A stretch of 64,000 nucleotides of DNA. Source: Polynucleobacter sp. AP-Jannik-300A-C4 (GTDB lineage: Bacteria; Pseudomonadota; Gammaproteobacteria; Burkholderiales; Burkholderiaceae). Both the position numbers and the translations under genes were made by a program. The stretch spans positions 1,860,001 to 1,924,000 of the forward strand of contig NZ_CP061316.1 in assembly GCF_018688335.1 (NCBI RefSeq). Reading direction: 5' to 3'. Below the pieces are notes generated by a model, which was not told where the DNA came from, did no database searches, and worked only from the letters and a program-made list of their open reading frames with translations. This document shows positions 1-9,988 of the stretch, piece after piece. The first letter of the stretch is position 1. The number at the start of each line of letters is the position of its first letter.

Positions 1-266
1 CGAAAAGTAACATCTTTAGGTTGGCGCTTAAGCCAGGTGTTGAGCTCTGGCTCAAAGTCATAGCAATGCGGGCAACCGTACCAAAAAAACTCAATCACCT
101 CAACCTTACCCTTGGACTCAACTGGCTGAGGGGTAGGAAGAATGCGATAGTCAAAGCCTTCTTCAATCTTAGGGCTTTGCGCACTAACAAAGCCTGAGAA
201 TGAAACTGCCAAGCCCAGAATGGTGGCGGATAAAAAAATTCTTTTAGATTTGGATAATGTAATCAT
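1..266 (-). CDS. dsbA: Thiol:disulfide interchange protein DsbA, N-terminal part (runs off the window)
   Basis: Periplasmic oxidase that introduces disulfide bonds into exported proteins. About 88 N-terminal codons are in the window; the C-terminal part lies beyond base 1. The start ATG is at 266-264. The first residues form a signal peptide (basic MITLSKSKR, a hydrophobic stretch, then FVSAQS as a likely cleavage site). The thioredoxin active site CPHC follows a EFFWYG segment, which is the DsbA signature. The start codon overlaps the stop of the upstream SPOR gene as ATGA, so the two are translationally coupled. Identification is firm from the CPHC context; completeness cannot be judged. 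Confidence 0.92.
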   Translation of the reverse strand, partial: MITLSKSKRIFLSATILGLAVSFSGFVSAQSPKIEEGFDYRILPTPQPVESKGKVEVIEFFWYGCPHCYDFEPELNTWLKRQPKDVTF

Positions 267-877
267 GATTTACCAGATTTAATAACATTTGGTTTAATGC
301 CCATGCTATTTAACTTATCACGCACGGGGTTACTTTCTTCAATACTGTTATACGGACCCACACGAACACGCCACAGTGTATTGCCCTCACTTGTAATCTC
401 ACTTAATTGAGACTGAATACCCTGGATAGCTAAACTGGCTTTTTGAGCATCCGCATCAGCGCGCTTGTTAAATGCGCCAACTTGTAAAAAATAAATTGCA
501 TCCGATTTTGCGACAGGGGTTGGAACCACTTCAGCCGGCTTCTTACCGCTTGCTAAATCAGCAATTGGGTCCGAAGCATCGGAAGCTGGTGCGGCAGACT
601 TACCTTGTAAAGGTTTGTTTAAATCTAAAGCCTCTGCTGGGGCAGCTGCTTCACCTTCCGCTGGTGCCGGTCCTGATTTAATAGTTAAGGGAAGGTTGGG
701 AGCTCTGACGCCAGGACGCTCTTGGGGGGTGTTTTTTGAGAGATAAAAAGCAATCACAAAAGCAACGCCTAGGCCAACACCAAGCCCTAAGATAAAACCA
801 AGGATAGTGCCGCCATACTCTGAACTCGAAGACTGTGTCTTTAGATCAAAGCTGTCGTTGTGATTGTTATTTTTCAT
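263..877 (-). CDS. SPOR-domain membrane protein
   Basis: Inner-membrane protein of 204 residues expected to bind denuded septal peptidoglycan. A cytoplasmic N-terminus of about 23 residues is followed by one transmembrane segment (about 24-45, rich in Gly, Val and Ile), a Pro/Ala-rich periplasmic linker (about 50-120) and a C-terminal SPOR domain (about 125-200, with FLQVGAF and WRVRVGPY). This is the FtsN-like layout, but the protein is short and SPOR proteins of unrelated roles share it, so no gene symbol is given. A GGATGGGG element lies just upstream of the ATG. It sits between argS and dsbA in one minus-strand run. Confidence 0.88.
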   Translation of the reverse strand: MKNNNHNDSFDLKTQSSSSEYGGTILGFILGLGVGLGVAFVIAFYLSKNTPQERPGVRAPNLPLTIKSGPAPAEGEAAAPAEALDLNKPLQGKSAAPASDASDPIADLASGKKPAEVVPTPVAKSDAIYFLQVGAFNKRADADAQKASLAIQGIQSQLSEITSEGNTLWRVRVGPYNSIEESNPVRDKLNSMGIKPNVIKSGKS

Positions 878-927
878 CGAGTCCCCATCCTTCTTTTTAC
901 CTCTTAAGCTCTAACGAGTGTTAAAGC

Positions 928-2655
928 TTACATCTTAGCGGGTGCTGATACACCCAATACTTTTAATCCATTTTCAAGCACTTGGCGAGTTGCCGAAAGT
1001 AATGCGAGACGAGCTAATTTCAATGCAGGGTCATCCACCAAAACGCGGTCTGCGTTATAGAAGGTATGGAAATCTCCCGCCAAATCACGCAAGTAGAAAG
1101 CCAAAGCATGTGGAGCTAAATCTGCAGCTGCATCAGTGAGCATTTCTGGATATTCAGCTAGACGACGTAAGAGATGATCTGAGGCCTTGCTTTGCAACAA
1201 GGAAAGGTCTGCGCCCTTGAGGTCAGAGACTTGTCCACCCCATTGAGTCAAGATTGAGCAAATACGAGCATGGGCATATTGCACATAAAACACGGGGTTC
1301 TCATCATTTTGCTGCAATGCTAAATCAACATCAAATACAAACTCCGTATCCGCTTTACGAGAAATAAGGAAGAAACGTACTGCATCACGTCCCCGCTGAA
1401 GCGCAAGCTCACGCTCATCGCCAGCCATCTCTGGTGTAACACCACCGGACCACTCAACCAAGTCACGCACAGTCACATAAGAACCTGCACGCTTAGAAAT
1501 CTTGACTTCCTCGCCATGGCGCATCACTGTCACCATCTTGTGAAGCACATACTCTGGATAGGTTTTCGGAATCTCCCAACCGCGCTTCTGAGCCACACCC
1601 TGCAAGCCTGAGCGCACTCGCGCAATCGTGCCATGGTGATCGCTGCCTTGAACATTAATCACTTTTTCAAAGCCACGATTCCATTTGCTGGTGTGATAGG
1701 CAACGTCCGGCACAAAGTAGGTGAAGCTCCCATCAGACTTTTTCATGACGCGATCTTTATCATCGCCATCGTCTGTTGTCCTAAGCCATAGTGCGCCCTC
1801 AGACTCATAGGTCTTACCAATACTCTGTAGCTCGTCGACAATTTTTGCAACACTACCATCGGTATACAAAGAAGACTCTAGGTAATAGCAATCAAACTTC
1901 ACACCAAATGTTTTTAAGTCGATATCTTGCTCATTGCGCAAATATGCCACGGCAAACTGACGCATGGCTTCAAGATCATCTTTATATTCAGATGAAGCCT
2001 TAAAAGCAGTAGCAATCTCCGCAATATATTCACCGTTATAAGCACTTTCTGGCCAAGCCGCATCACCTGGTTTAAGTCCATTCAAGCGAGCCTGGACTGA
2101 GAGCGCTAAATTCGCAATCTGAACCCCAGCATCGTTGTAATAAAACTCGCGATGCACCTGAATACCCTGAGTTGCCAATAAGTTTGCCAGCGCATCTCCT
2201 AACGCAGCTTGACGACCATGACCAACGTGAAGCGGGCCAGTAGGATTGGCCGACACAAACTCAATCATGGCCCTGGAAACCGGAGCAGCTTCTGGAGCTA
2301 GCTGACCAAACTGGGATCCCGCCGTGAGAACCTCGTTCACCACCGCAGTTTTAGCGGCGTTACTCAATCGAAAGTTAATAAACCCAGGGCCCGCGATTTC
2401 ACAAGAAGCAATGAGATCACCATAGCCGGGTTGCTGCTCTAAACGTTCAACCAGTGCTTGCGCTAATTCCCTGGGATTGAGCTTCCAAGCCTTGGAAAGC
2501 TGGAGGGCAATATTACATGCAACATCGCCATGGTCTACTGCCTTAGGGCGTTCTAGGCGGGGCGCCGGGGCGTCACCCAAACCACGCTCCTGAGCCAAAC
2601 CCAGCAGGGCTGCACTCAGCATTTCAATTAAACGATTTTTATTAGTTAACAACAT
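928..2655 (-). CDS. argS: Arginyl-tRNA synthetase
   Basis: Class I synthetase that charges tRNA-Arg with arginine in the cytoplasm. At 575 residues it has the normal length. Visible parts are the N-terminal additional domain (about 1-110), the HIGH-type motif HVGHGR (about 145), the KMSK-equivalent [11 protein letters not shown] (about 390) and a C-terminal DALR anticodon-binding domain (last ~115 residues, FYVQYAHAR onward). It is the first gene of the argS-SPOR-dsbA run and diverges from the DUF1840 gene, with 35 bp between the start codons. No clear Shine-Dalgarno site precedes the chosen ATG, so a slightly internal start such as the ATG at codon 12 is possible. Confidence 0.97.
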   Translation of the reverse strand: MLLTNKNRLIEMLSAALLGLAQERGLGDAPAPRLERPKAVDHGDVACNIALQLSKAWKLNPRELAQALVERLEQQPGYGDLIASCEIAGPGFINFRLSNAAKTAVVNEVLTAGSQFGQLAPEAAPVSRAMIEFVSANPTGPLHVGHGRQAALGDALANLLATQGIQVHREFYYNDAGVQIANLALSVQARLNGLKPGDAAWPESAYNGEYIAEIATAFKASSEYKDDLEAMRQFAVAYLRNEQDIDLKTFGVKFDCYYLESSLYTDGSVAKIVDELQSIGKTYESEGALWLRTTDDGDDKDRVMKKSDGSFTYFVPDVAYHTSKWNRGFEKVINVQGSDHHGTIARVRSGLQGVAQKRGWEIPKTYPEYVLHKMVTVMRHGEEVKISKRAGSYVTVRDLVEWSGGVTPEMAGDERELALQRGRDAVRFFLISRKADTEFVFDVDLALQQNDENPVFYVQYAHARICSILTQWGGQVSDLKGADLSLLQSKASDHLLRRLAEYPEMLTDAAADLAPHALAFYLRDLAGDFHTFYNADRVLVDDPALKLARLALLSATRQVLENGLKVLGVSAPAKM

Positions 2656-2690
2656 AGATAAGTGAGTTTATCAGGTGGTAAGCTATCGAA

Positions 2691-3008
2691 ATGATCTATC
2701 AATTTCGCTCCAAAGCGGGTCCTGACGTCATCATGCTGGCTGATCTGACCCAGCGAATCTTTGAGATTTTGGGCCGCCCATTAGAGCCTAGAGGTATTTT
2801 GACGTTAGAGCAACTACCAGCCCTCATCATGGCCTTAGAAACGGCCATCCTCAAAGATTTGGAAGATCGGGCTAAAAGCAATATGTCTGATCAAGAAAAT
2901 ACAGAAAAACCGAAGCTTGCCGATAGGCTTGGGCAGCGTGCCTATCCCTTTCTGGAGCTGATGAAGCAGTCTAAGGCGAAGGATGAACCGGTAATGTGGG
3001 GCGTTTAA
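2691..3008 (+). CDS. DUF1840 family protein
   Basis: Small cytoplasmic protein of 105 residues resembling the DUF1840 family, which is common in Betaproteobacteria and has no known function. The N-terminal half (MIYQFRSKAGPDVIML, then an LGRPLEPRGILT segment) is the conserved part; the C-terminal half is charged and includes RAYPFLELMKQS. It is divergent from argS and convergent with metH, with 30 bp to the metH stop. No signal peptide or membrane segment is visible. Family assignment is from remembered similarity. Confidence 0.8.
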   Translation: MIYQFRSKAGPDVIMLADLTQRIFEILGRPLEPRGILTLEQLPALIMALETAILKDLEDRAKSNMSDQENTEKPKLADRLGQRAYPFLELMKQSKAKDEPVMWGV

Positions 3009-3038
3009 AGCCCTGCACCTCACTCAGATAAAGCAGAC

Positions 3039-5786
3039 TTAGTCGATTGAACTGGCCAGTTGGCGGCGGATGTCTTCAACAGACTCATTACGACGCTTAG
3101 CAAGATCTTCAATTTGATCAGCTGATAGCTTGCCCACGTTGAAATAACGTGCATCTGGATGTGCCAGATAAAAACCACTGACACTAGATGCCGGATTCAT
3201 AGCCATTGATTCAGTCAATGTCATACCAATATCTTCTGAGCCAATCACTCGCAATAAGTCTTTTTTAACTTCATGCGCAGGACAGGCTGGGTAACCTGGC
3301 GCTGGACGGATGCCGCGGTATTCCTCATTGATCATTTGATCATTTGTCAAAATCTCATCGGTCGCATATCCCCACAGATCAGTACGAACGCGGTGGTGCA
3401 TTAACTCTGCAAATGCCTCTGCTAGACGATCGGCTAAGGATTGCAACATGATTGCGCTGTAGTCATCATGCTTAGCATGAAACTCAGCCACTTTTTTCTC
3501 AACACCGTGCCCAGTCGTAACAGCAAAGCAGCCGAGGTAATCAGCCACATTGGAATCTTTTGGCGCCACATAATCTGCCAAGCAACGATTAGGTCGGCGA
3601 ACGCCGTCGACTACAGGCCGCTCAGACTGCTGGCGTAAGTTATGCCAAACAAATAATGGATGCTCGCGAGATTCATCGCTGTACAAGACAATGTCATCAC
3701 CTATCGTGTTTGCTGGATAGAACGCAACTACAGCATCAGCCTGCAACCACTGACCTTTGATTAATTTATCAAGAAGCGCCTGGCCATCTTCAAATACCTT
3801 ACGAGCCTCTACGCCAACGATTTCATCGTCCAAGATGGCTGGAAACTTACCAGCCAAGTCCCAAGTCTGGAAGAACGGTGTCCAGTCAATATATTTAGCA
3901 ATATCGTTTAAAGAGAAATTCTTGAAAACGCGACGCCCAATAAATTTAGGCTTCTCGGGCACATAGCTAGACCAATCAATTAATTCACGATTCTTACGCG
4001 CTGCTTCTAATGAAATCGTTGGGGATGCTTTTTTATTAGCATGCTGCTCACGAATACGCACGTAGTCATCGCGCAGATCTTGAATAAATTTCTTAGCACT
4101 TTCGTCCGATAGCAAGCTTGATGCCACCGATACAGAACGAGATGCATCTGGCACATAAACCACTGGTCCATCATAGTGTGGCGCAATCTTCACCGCAGTA
4201 TGAACGCGTGAAGTTGTCGCACCACCAATCATCAATGGAATTTGACGCTCACGGAAATAGTCGTCACGCTGCATCTCTTGAGCAACGTAAGTCATCTCTT
4301 CTAAAGATGGGGTAATCAAACCAGAAAGACCAACGATATCTGCTTTTTCTTCTTTCGCGCGCTTCAGAATTTCTGCACAAGGCACCATGACACCCATATT
4401 CGCAACTTCAAAGTTATTACATTGCAGCACTACCGTCACAATGTTTTTACCAATGTCATGCACGTCGCCTTTAACAGTTGCCATCACAATCTTGCCTTTG
4501 GCTTTGGCTTCGCCACCAGAGGCAATATGCAAGCGTTTTTCTTCCTCAATATAGGGAATCAAAATAGCCACTGCTTGCTTCATCACACGCGCACTCTTAA
4601 CCACTTGAGGCAAGAACATCTTGCCGGCACCAAACAAATCGCCGACGACATTCATTCCATCCATCAAAGGGCCTTCAATGACCTCAATTGGACGGCCACC
4701 TGCACCCATAATTTGGGCACGCAGCTCTTCAGTATCTTCTTCAATAAAGGTAGTGATGCCATGCACCAAAGCATGGGTTAAACGCTCACGTACTGGGGCT
4801 TCACGCCATACCAAGTTCTCAACTTGCTTCGCGCCACCGCCCTTAAATTGATCAGCAATATCCAGCAAACGCTCCGTTGGAGTCTTACCGTCTTTTTCTT
4901 TAAAACGATTGAGCACCACATCTTCAACGCGCTCACGCAATTCAGAATCTAAGTCTGCGTAAACGCCAAGCTGGCCTGCATTGACGATACCCATGTCCAT
5001 ACCCGCCTGAATAGCGTGATACAGGAACACAGTATGAATGGCTTCACGCACACGATCATTACCGCGGAACGAGAAGCTAACATTAGAGACGCCACCACTG
5101 ACCTTCGCGCCTGGCAAATTTTCCTTGATCCAGCGGGTCGCATTGATGAAATCTACTGCATAGTTGTCATGCTCTTCAATACCAGTCGCAATGGCAAAGA
5201 TATTCGGATCAAAAATAATATCTTCCGCAGGAAAACCAATCTCGTTAACAAGAATTTGATAGCAGCGTTGGCAAATTTCTGTTTTGCGCTTAAAAGTATC
5301 TGCCTGACCCACTTCATCAAAAGCCATTACTACAGATGCTGCGCCATAACGACGAATCAAGCGTGCTTGTTTTCTGAAAGACTCTTCACCCTCTTTGAGT
5401 GAGATCGAGTTAACAATCGGCTTACCTTGAATGCATTTCAGGCCAGCTTCGATCACGCTCCACTTGGAGGAGTCAATCATGATCGGTACACGAGCAATAT
5501 CTGGTTCTGAGGCGATCAAATTCAAGAAGCGCGTCATCGCTGCCTCTGAATCCAACATCGCCTCATCCATATTGATGTCAATCACTTGGGCACCATTCTC
5601 AACTTGCTGTCTTGCAACTACTAAGGCTTCATCAAATTGATTATTCAAAATCATGCGTGCAAATGCTTTAGAGCCCGTAACGTTAGTGCGCTCACCAATA
5701 TTTACAAAACCAACTTCTGGCGTGACATTGAAAGGCTCTAGGCCTGAAAGCTTCATCGCCGGCATTACCTTCACAGCCTTAGTCAT
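3039..5786 (-). CDS. metH: Cobalamin-dependent methionine synthase, C-terminal subunit (folate, B12 and activation domains)
   Basis: Second half of methionine synthase, transferring the methyl group of 5-methyl-THF through cobalamin to homocysteine. The 915 residues hold the pterin-binding domain (about 20-290; [10 protein letters not shown], then DINMDEAML), the four-helix cap (about 320-410), the Rossmann B12 domain (about 430-570) with DVHDIGKNI, whose His is the lower cobalt ligand, and the SAM-binding activation domain (about 620-915, with [10 protein letters not shown]). The homocysteine-binding domain is encoded separately upstream, and the start overlaps that gene's stop as ATGA. Both halves have complete domain boundaries, so this is a stable split rather than a frameshift. 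Confidence 0.95.
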   Translation of the reverse strand: MTKAVKVMPAMKLSGLEPFNVTPEVGFVNIGERTNVTGSKAFARMILNNQFDEALVVARQQVENGAQVIDINMDEAMLDSEAAMTRFLNLIASEPDIARVPIMIDSSKWSVIEAGLKCIQGKPIVNSISLKEGEESFRKQARLIRRYGAASVVMAFDEVGQADTFKRKTEICQRCYQILVNEIGFPAEDIIFDPNIFAIATGIEEHDNYAVDFINATRWIKENLPGAKVSGGVSNVSFSFRGNDRVREAIHTVFLYHAIQAGMDMGIVNAGQLGVYADLDSELRERVEDVVLNRFKEKDGKTPTERLLDIADQFKGGGAKQVENLVWREAPVRERLTHALVHGITTFIEEDTEELRAQIMGAGGRPIEVIEGPLMDGMNVVGDLFGAGKMFLPQVVKSARVMKQAVAILIPYIEEEKRLHIASGGEAKAKGKIVMATVKGDVHDIGKNIVTVVLQCNNFEVANMGVMVPCAEILKRAKEEKADIVGLSGLITPSLEEMTYVAQEMQRDDYFRERQIPLMIGGATTSRVHTAVKIAPHYDGPVVYVPDASRSVSVASSLLSDESAKKFIQDLRDDYVRIREQHANKKASPTISLEAARKNRELIDWSSYVPEKPKFIGRRVFKNFSLNDIAKYIDWTPFFQTWDLAGKFPAILDDEIVGVEARKVFEDGQALLDKLIKGQWLQADAVVAFYPANTIGDDIVLYSDESREHPLFVWHNLRQQSERPVVDGVRRPNRCLADYVAPKDSNVADYLGCFAVTTGHGVEKKVAEFHAKHDDYSAIMLQSLADRLAEAFAELMHHRVRTDLWGYATDEILTNDQMINEEYRGIRPAPGYPACPAHEVKKDLLRVIGSEDIGMTLTESMAMNPASSVSGFYLAHPDARYFNVGKLSADQIEDLAKRRNESVEDIRRQLASSID

Positions 5787-6847
5787 GCTGACACCTCCGC
5801 GCTCTCACGGTAGAAGGCACGTGGCTTGCGCTTAGCAACCGCATTAGCAATTGCACGAATATGATCTGGCGTCGTTCCACAGCAACCGCCTACGAGATTG
5901 ACTAAGCCATCTTTTGCAAAGCCATCAACTAGGCTAGAGGTAATTTCTGGGGTCTCATCAAAACCTGTATCACTCATTGGATTGGGGAGGCCGGCATTGG
6001 GATAGCAAGATACAGCAGCATCACAAATACGAGCAAGCTCAGCAATATAAGGACGCATGAGCGCTGCACCTAAGGCGCAGTTCAAACCAAAGGTCAAGGG
6101 CTTGATGTGACGCAGACTATTCCAGAAGGCTTCAACTGTTTGTCCAGACAAAATACGACCAGAAGCATCAGTCACTGTTCCCGAAATCATCACCGGCAAA
6201 CGCTCGCCAGTCTCTTCAAAAAATTCATCCAATGCAAACAAAGCAGCTTTTGCATTCAGTGTGTCAAAAATTGTTTCGACTAAAAATAAATCAACGCCAC
6301 CCTCAAAGAGGCCTTCAATCTGTTCGCGATAAGAAGCCCGCAATGCATCAAATGTCACATTACGTGCACCTGGATCGTTTACATCTGGAGAAATGCTTGC
6401 CGTCTTTGGGGTAGGTCCAATTGCTCCAGCTGCAAAACGTGGCTTATCTGGCGTAGAGTATTTTTCACATGCCGCACGCGCTAATTGGGCAGAGATCACA
6501 TTCATCTCTCGTGCCAAGCCCGCCATCTTGTAATCCTCTTGCGCGACAGAAGTGGCGCCAAAAGTATTGGTCTCAATAATGTCTGCGCCTGCATCTAAAT
6601 ACTGCTCATGAATCTTGCTGATGATCTGGGGCTGAGTCAGAACTAAGAGTTCGTTATTACCCTTGATATCGCCCGGATGAGCCTCAAAGCGCTGGTTAGC
6701 TGGCAATCCACGGTAATCTGCCTCATTGAGCTTGTATTGCTGAATCATGGTGCCCATAGCGCCATCCAAAATCAGGATGCGCTGCTTCAGTAGCTCGGGA
6801 AGTGCCTGGCCACGGGTGTAGGGCTGGGATAAACCATTAGATTGCAT
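5783..6847 (-). CDS. metH: Methionine synthase, N-terminal homocysteine methyltransferase subunit
   Basis: Homocysteine-binding, zinc-dependent domain of MetH as a separate protein of 354 residues. [11 protein letters not shown] near residue 27 opens the TIM barrel. NCALGA (about 250) and [11 protein letters not shown] (about 320) carry the three cysteines that bind Zn and the homocysteine thiolate. The protein ends just after the barrel with a basic tail. It must work with the product of the downstream gene, to which it is coupled by an ATGA overlap. The 78-bp leader it shares with divergent phaM shows no cobalamin riboswitch. It could in principle act alone as an S-methylmethionine-type methyltransferase, but the context argues for MetH. 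Confidence 0.93.
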   Translation of the reverse strand: MQSNGLSQPYTRGQALPELLKQRILILDGAMGTMIQQYKLNEADYRGLPANQRFEAHPGDIKGNNELLVLTQPQIISKIHEQYLDAGADIIETNTFGATSVAQEDYKMAGLAREMNVISAQLARAACEKYSTPDKPRFAAGAIGPTPKTASISPDVNDPGARNVTFDALRASYREQIEGLFEGGVDLFLVETIFDTLNAKAALFALDEFFEETGERLPVMISGTVTDASGRILSGQTVEAFWNSLRHIKPLTFGLNCALGAALMRPYIAELARICDAAVSCYPNAGLPNPMSDTGFDETPEITSSLVDGFAKDGLVNLVGGCCGTTPDHIRAIANAVAKRKPRAFYRESAEVSA

Positions 6848-6925
6848 TGCTTAACCGGGATTAATCTCTAGAATCTCTTATTGTATTGGCAATAAGCCAC
6901 TTTTATCTGACCTGGAGCACACCCT

Positions 6926-7375
6926 ATGTTTGGCACTATCCCTGAATTCAATCAAAGCCTTGAAATGATGAAAACCATGTGGGGACAAGCAGCTGGTGGG
7001 CAGACGCCAGGACAATTCCCCTTCACTACAGACGCCTCTAAGGCTGCCGGGGGGTTTGGCTCAGCATTTCCAGGGCTAGATACCGATGAGCTAGAAAAAC
7101 GCATCAAGGATCTTAAAAGTGTTGAAAACTGGTTGAACCTGAATCTCAACATCTTGAAGTCCACTATTCAGGGTCTAGAGGTTCAACATGCCACCATGAT
7201 GGCCCTCAAATCATTCGGGGATGCTGTTTCAGCAACTGCAGCTGCCGCTACGGGTGGAGCCACTGAAGACTCAGGAACAAAGGCTGCTAAACCACGCAAA
7301 ACCGCAACACGCCGTCGTCGCAAAGCTGGCGACTCAACTTTCCTCGACGAAGTAGGTAATTCAGATGAGCAATAG
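6926..7375 (+). CDS. phaM: PhaM-like polyhydroxyalkanoate granule protein
   Basis: Protein of 149 residues resembling PhaM, which in Cupriavidus activates PHB synthase and ties granules to the nucleoid. The N-terminus (MFGTIPEFNQSLEMMKTMWG) and the central helix (ELEKRIKDLKSVENWLNLNLN) match the family. The C-terminus is Ala/Lys/Arg-rich (TRRRRKAG) and is the likely DNA-binding tail. A GGAG site precedes the ATG. The last 89 bp overlap the 3' end of the convergent MBL-fold gene. No PHB synthase is in the window, so the role rests on family likeness only. Confidence 0.75.
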   Translation: MFGTIPEFNQSLEMMKTMWGQAAGGQTPGQFPFTTDASKAAGGFGSAFPGLDTDELEKRIKDLKSVENWLNLNLNILKSTIQGLEVQHATMMALKSFGDAVSATAAAATGGATEDSGTKAAKPRKTATRRRRKAGDSTFLDEVGNSDEQ

Positions 7376-8372
7376 CCTCACCCATGGCAAATGTCATTTG
7401 GTGAATATCTAGTTCGCGCCTAAATAAAACCGGCACGATCTCCCGAGCAGTTGCCGGTTTTTTACATGCTCCAAGCGTTTCTGCCAAACGATCATCGTGA
7501 TGAGCTTTTAACTGATCAATTCGCGGCTTCATTCCCGTAAATGGTTTGCCATGAGATGGCAGCACAAGAGTGCTGTCTGGCAATGGCAGATATCGATCTA
7601 AAGAACTGAGATACAAGCCTAAAGGATCCGCATCCGGATCAGCATCGTAGACGCTGACATTCGTAGAGATTCGTGGCAGCAACATATCTCCAGAGATTAA
7701 TACGCCTAGGTCTTTACAAAATAGTGAGGCATGCTCAGGCGCATGACCAAAACCCATAATGACTTGCCACTCATGTCCACCAATCAAAATCATTTCACCG
7801 TCAATGATGCGACGATATTGCCGCGGCACACCTGGAACCATATTGCTGTAATAGTTTGATCGAGCCCGAATTTTTTCTAAATCTTCTGGGGCAACTAATC
7901 CATGCTTCTGAAAATGATCTGCAGACCCACCGCCACCAGCACGTGCACCAACTGCAGCACCACCCTCTTTATGACTTAACCATTGCGCAGTTAAATAATC
8001 CGTCATTGAAATCCAAAGCGGTGCATTCCATTTTTCACATAGCCATTGAGAGAGTCCAACGTGGTCTGGATGCATATGGGTCACGATGACTCTCAGTACA
8101 GGCAAGCCTTCTAGCTGGGTGGCAAAGATCTCATCCCAAGCTGCTTTCGTCTCATCATTCGCAATACCGCAATCCACGATGGTCCAGCCCTGAACACCCT
8201 CAAACTCATCGCGCAGTAGCCAAAGATTGATGTGATCCAAAGCAAACGGTAGACGCATCCGCAACCAACGCACGCCAGGCGCTACCTCCATTGAACTACC
8301 CACTTCCGGCAAAGTATCGGCTAAGGGATAATGAATAGAACTAAGATCGCTGGATTGGTTTTTGGTATTCAT
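7287..8372 (-). CDS. MBL-fold metallo-hydrolase
   Basis: Metallo-beta-lactamase-fold hydrolase of 361 residues, probably cytoplasmic. The metal-binding motif THMHPDH (about 97-103) gives the HxHxDH signature. Further ligands are expected at GHAPEHASL (about 205), in ISGDMLLP (about 228) and at LPSHGKPF (about 272). The C-terminal region (VLFRRELDIHQ) resembles the winged-helix extension seen in glyoxalase II-like relatives from Burkholderiales. The 3' end overlaps phaM by 89 bp in antiparallel. Substrate unknown. Confidence 0.85.
   Translation of the reverse strand: MNTKNQSSDLSSIHYPLADTLPEVGSSMEVAPGVRWLRMRLPFALDHINLWLLRDEFEGVQGWTIVDCGIANDETKAAWDEIFATQLEGLPVLRVIVTHMHPDHVGLSQWLCEKWNAPLWISMTDYLTAQWLSHKEGGAAVGARAGGGGSADHFQKHGLVAPEDLEKIRARSNYYSNMVPGVPRQYRRIIDGEMILIGGHEWQVIMGFGHAPEHASLFCKDLGVLISGDMLLPRISTNVSVYDADPDADPLGLYLSSLDRYLPLPDSTLVLPSHGKPFTGMKPRIDQLKAHHDDRLAETLGACKKPATAREIVPVLFRRELDIHQMTFAMGEAIAHLNYLLRRGKLSRQLCDDGVLRFCVV
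7426..7463 (+). terminator. Rho-independent terminator of phaM, inside the convergent gene
   Basis: A 10-bp perfect inverted repeat (AAAACCGGCA at 7426-7435 and TGCCGGTTTT at 7452-7461) is followed by a run of T ending at 7463. It starts 51 nt after the phaM stop and lies fully inside the coding sequence of the minus-strand MBL-fold gene, where it encodes part of its conserved C-terminal region. Confidence 0.6.
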
Positions 8373-8394
8373 CTATTTCTATTCTAGGTTTACT

Positions 8395-8571
8395 TTGACA
8401 ACAGTTCCATCGCCTTGTATCAACTGGTGCGACATCAATCCTGAAAATGGTTTTTGTCGTGGTTGCTATCGCACACTTTCTGAAATTGCCGATTGGTCTG
8501 AACTCTCTAATCCTGAAAAGCTTGAGGTCTGGGCACTACTGGAAACACGCAAACCTCAAGCACCACAATAA
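8395..8571 (+). CDS. DUF1289 domain protein, small cysteine protein
   Basis: Short protein of 58 residues with the DUF1289 pattern SPCINWCDIN followed by GFCRGCYRTLSEI: four conserved cysteines suggest a metal site. I chose the TTG at 8395 because an AGG lies about 7 nt upstream and family members usually begin a few residues before SPC. An in-frame ATG at 8362 would add 11 residues (mostly aromatic) but has no ribosome binding site and would overlap the divergent MBL-fold gene. Function unknown. Confidence 0.75.
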   Translation: MTTVPSPCINWCDINPENGFCRGCYRTLSEIADWSELSNPEKLEVWALLETRKPQAPQ

Positions 8572-8592
8572 ATATTACTAATTAGCAATTGC

Positions 8593-9576
8593 TTATTTAT
8601 TTACATCTACGATTAATCTACCGCGCACATTTCCGGCCATCAGTTCTGCAGCATATTTAATGGAGTCCTCCAAACTAATTTCATGGGAGATCTCCTCTAA
8701 AGTTTTGAGATCGACCAACTTACTCAATTGCTCATAGGCAGCCATGCGTTTAGCTTTTGGCACGGTCACGCTATTGATGCCATACAGAGTCACCCCACGC
8801 AAAATAAATGGTGCAACAGTCGATGGAAAATCCATTCCCTGCGCAAGGCCGCAGGCGGCAACCGCACCATCGCTCTTGGTTTGTGCACAGGCATTTGCCA
8901 AGGTATGACTACCAACGCTATCTACCACTGCCGCCCAACGCTCTTTAGCCAATGGTTTGCCAGGGGCTGACAGTGCAGCACGATCAATGACCTCACTTGC
9001 ACCTAATTTCTTCAGATAATCAGCCTCGGACAAGCGACCTGTACTAGCAACAACCGTAAATCCTAATTTGCTCAGAAGAGTAATGGCGAAGCTGCCAACT
9101 CCACCCGCGGCGCCAGTTACTAATACTTCACCATCACTTGGTTTCAATCCATGCTTTTGTAATGCCATCACACACAGCATTGCGGTATAGCCAGCAGTGC
9201 CAATAGCCAGAGCCTGCTTAGCAGTAAACCCTTTTGGCAAGGGAATAAGCCACTCTGACTTCACTCGTGCTTGCTGAGCCAATCCACCCCAATGACCTTC
9301 ACCAACGCCCCAACCATTGAGCAACACCATATCCCCAGCCTTAAATTCTGGGCTAGCGCTCTCTAACACCTCGCCTGCAAAATCAATCCCCGGAACCATG
9401 GGAAAGCTACGCACCACTGGACCTTTCCCAGTAATCGCTAAACCATCCTTGTAATTTAAAGTGGAATAGAGCACCTTCACTCTGACATCCCCCTCTGGCA
9501 AACTAAGCTCATCAACCTGAGTCAGCTCAGCCCGATAGCCGCGATCATCCTTATTTACCAAAATTGCGTTAAACAT
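8593..9576 (-). CDS. acuI: Acrylyl-CoA reductase-like zinc-independent MDR oxidoreductase
   Basis: NADPH-dependent medium-chain reductase of 327 residues of the AcuI/YhdH type, which reduces acryloyl-CoA to propionyl-CoA. N-terminal GroES-like part with STLNYKDGLAITG (about 38) and PGIDFAGEV; Rossmann part with the VTGAAGGVGS dinucleotide motif (about 150). It lacks the catalytic zinc cysteine and histidine of classical alcohol dehydrogenases. The start was moved to the ATG at 9576 because AAGGAAG sits at proper spacing; the first in-frame ATG 13 codons earlier has no such site. Physiological substrate uncertain. Confidence 0.85.
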   Translation of the reverse strand: MFNAILVNKDDRGYRAELTQVDELSLPEGDVRVKVLYSTLNYKDGLAITGKGPVVRSFPMVPGIDFAGEVLESASPEFKAGDMVLLNGWGVGEGHWGGLAQQARVKSEWLIPLPKGFTAKQALAIGTAGYTAMLCVMALQKHGLKPSDGEVLVTGAAGGVGSFAITLLSKLGFTVVASTGRLSEADYLKKLGASEVIDRAALSAPGKPLAKERWAAVVDSVGSHTLANACAQTKSDGAVAACGLAQGMDFPSTVAPFILRGVTLYGINSVTVPKAKRMAAYEQLSKLVDLKTLEEISHEISLEDSIKYAAELMAGNVRGRLIVDVNK

Positions 9577-9664
9577 GTCTCTTCCTTTTAAATGCGCTGC
9601 ATTCCCCCGCAGCAAATGCGTAATAGGTTTATCCTAACGAGCATTGCTGATTATGGAGGCTTCC

Positions 9665-9967
9665 ATGAAAAAAATTCTACTATTAACTTCGATTTACGGC
9701 TTAACTCTAGCTGGATGCTCCTCAAGCCAAATTCACATGTCTATGGGCAATATGCGCTTAATCAGCTCCAGCGCCTCCCCACAAGATGTGATGGATTTTG
9801 CCAATACGACTTGTAAAAATGACTTCTACCAAGGCGCAAGCTTCCTTTCAAAGGCAGGCAAGGAATATCGCTTTAAATGCGTCAAAGCTGAGGAGAACGA
9901 AATTCTGACCCCAATTCCAGGTACAACTATCCCCGCTGGTGCTCCTGCGCCGGCAGCTGCAAAGTAA
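9665..9967 (+). CDS. Small predicted lipoprotein
   Basis: Protein of 100 residues beginning MKKILLLTSIYGLTLAGC, a type II signal peptide with lipobox LAGC, so the mature protein is probably anchored to a membrane through its first Cys. Two further cysteines (NTTCKND and FKCVKA) could form a disulfide, and the C-terminus is Pro/Ala-rich. GGAGG lies just before the chosen ATG; an in-frame ATG 7 codons upstream is less likely. No family recognised. It is followed closely by the flavin reductase gene (21 bp). Confidence 0.7.
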   Translation: MKKILLLTSIYGLTLAGCSSSQIHMSMGNMRLISSSASPQDVMDFANTTCKNDFYQGASFLSKAGKEYRFKCVKAEENEILTPIPGTTIPAGAPAPAAAK

Positions 9968-9988
9968 GTAATTCATTAAGAAAACGAG

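Noticed and set aside
5016..5402. Open frame of 128 codons on the plus strand inside metH
   Set aside because: It lies wholly antisense to conserved metH codons, has no ribosome binding site and encodes nothing family-like.
5780..5790. metH split as a sequencing frameshift or pseudogene
   Set aside because: Clean ATGA overlap, complete domains on both sides, and split forms are known in the order.
6848..6925. Possible cobalamin or SAM riboswitch before split metH
   Set aside because: The 78-bp leader is too short for a cobalamin riboswitch and has none of its boxes; the small TATTG/CAATA repeat is not distinctive.
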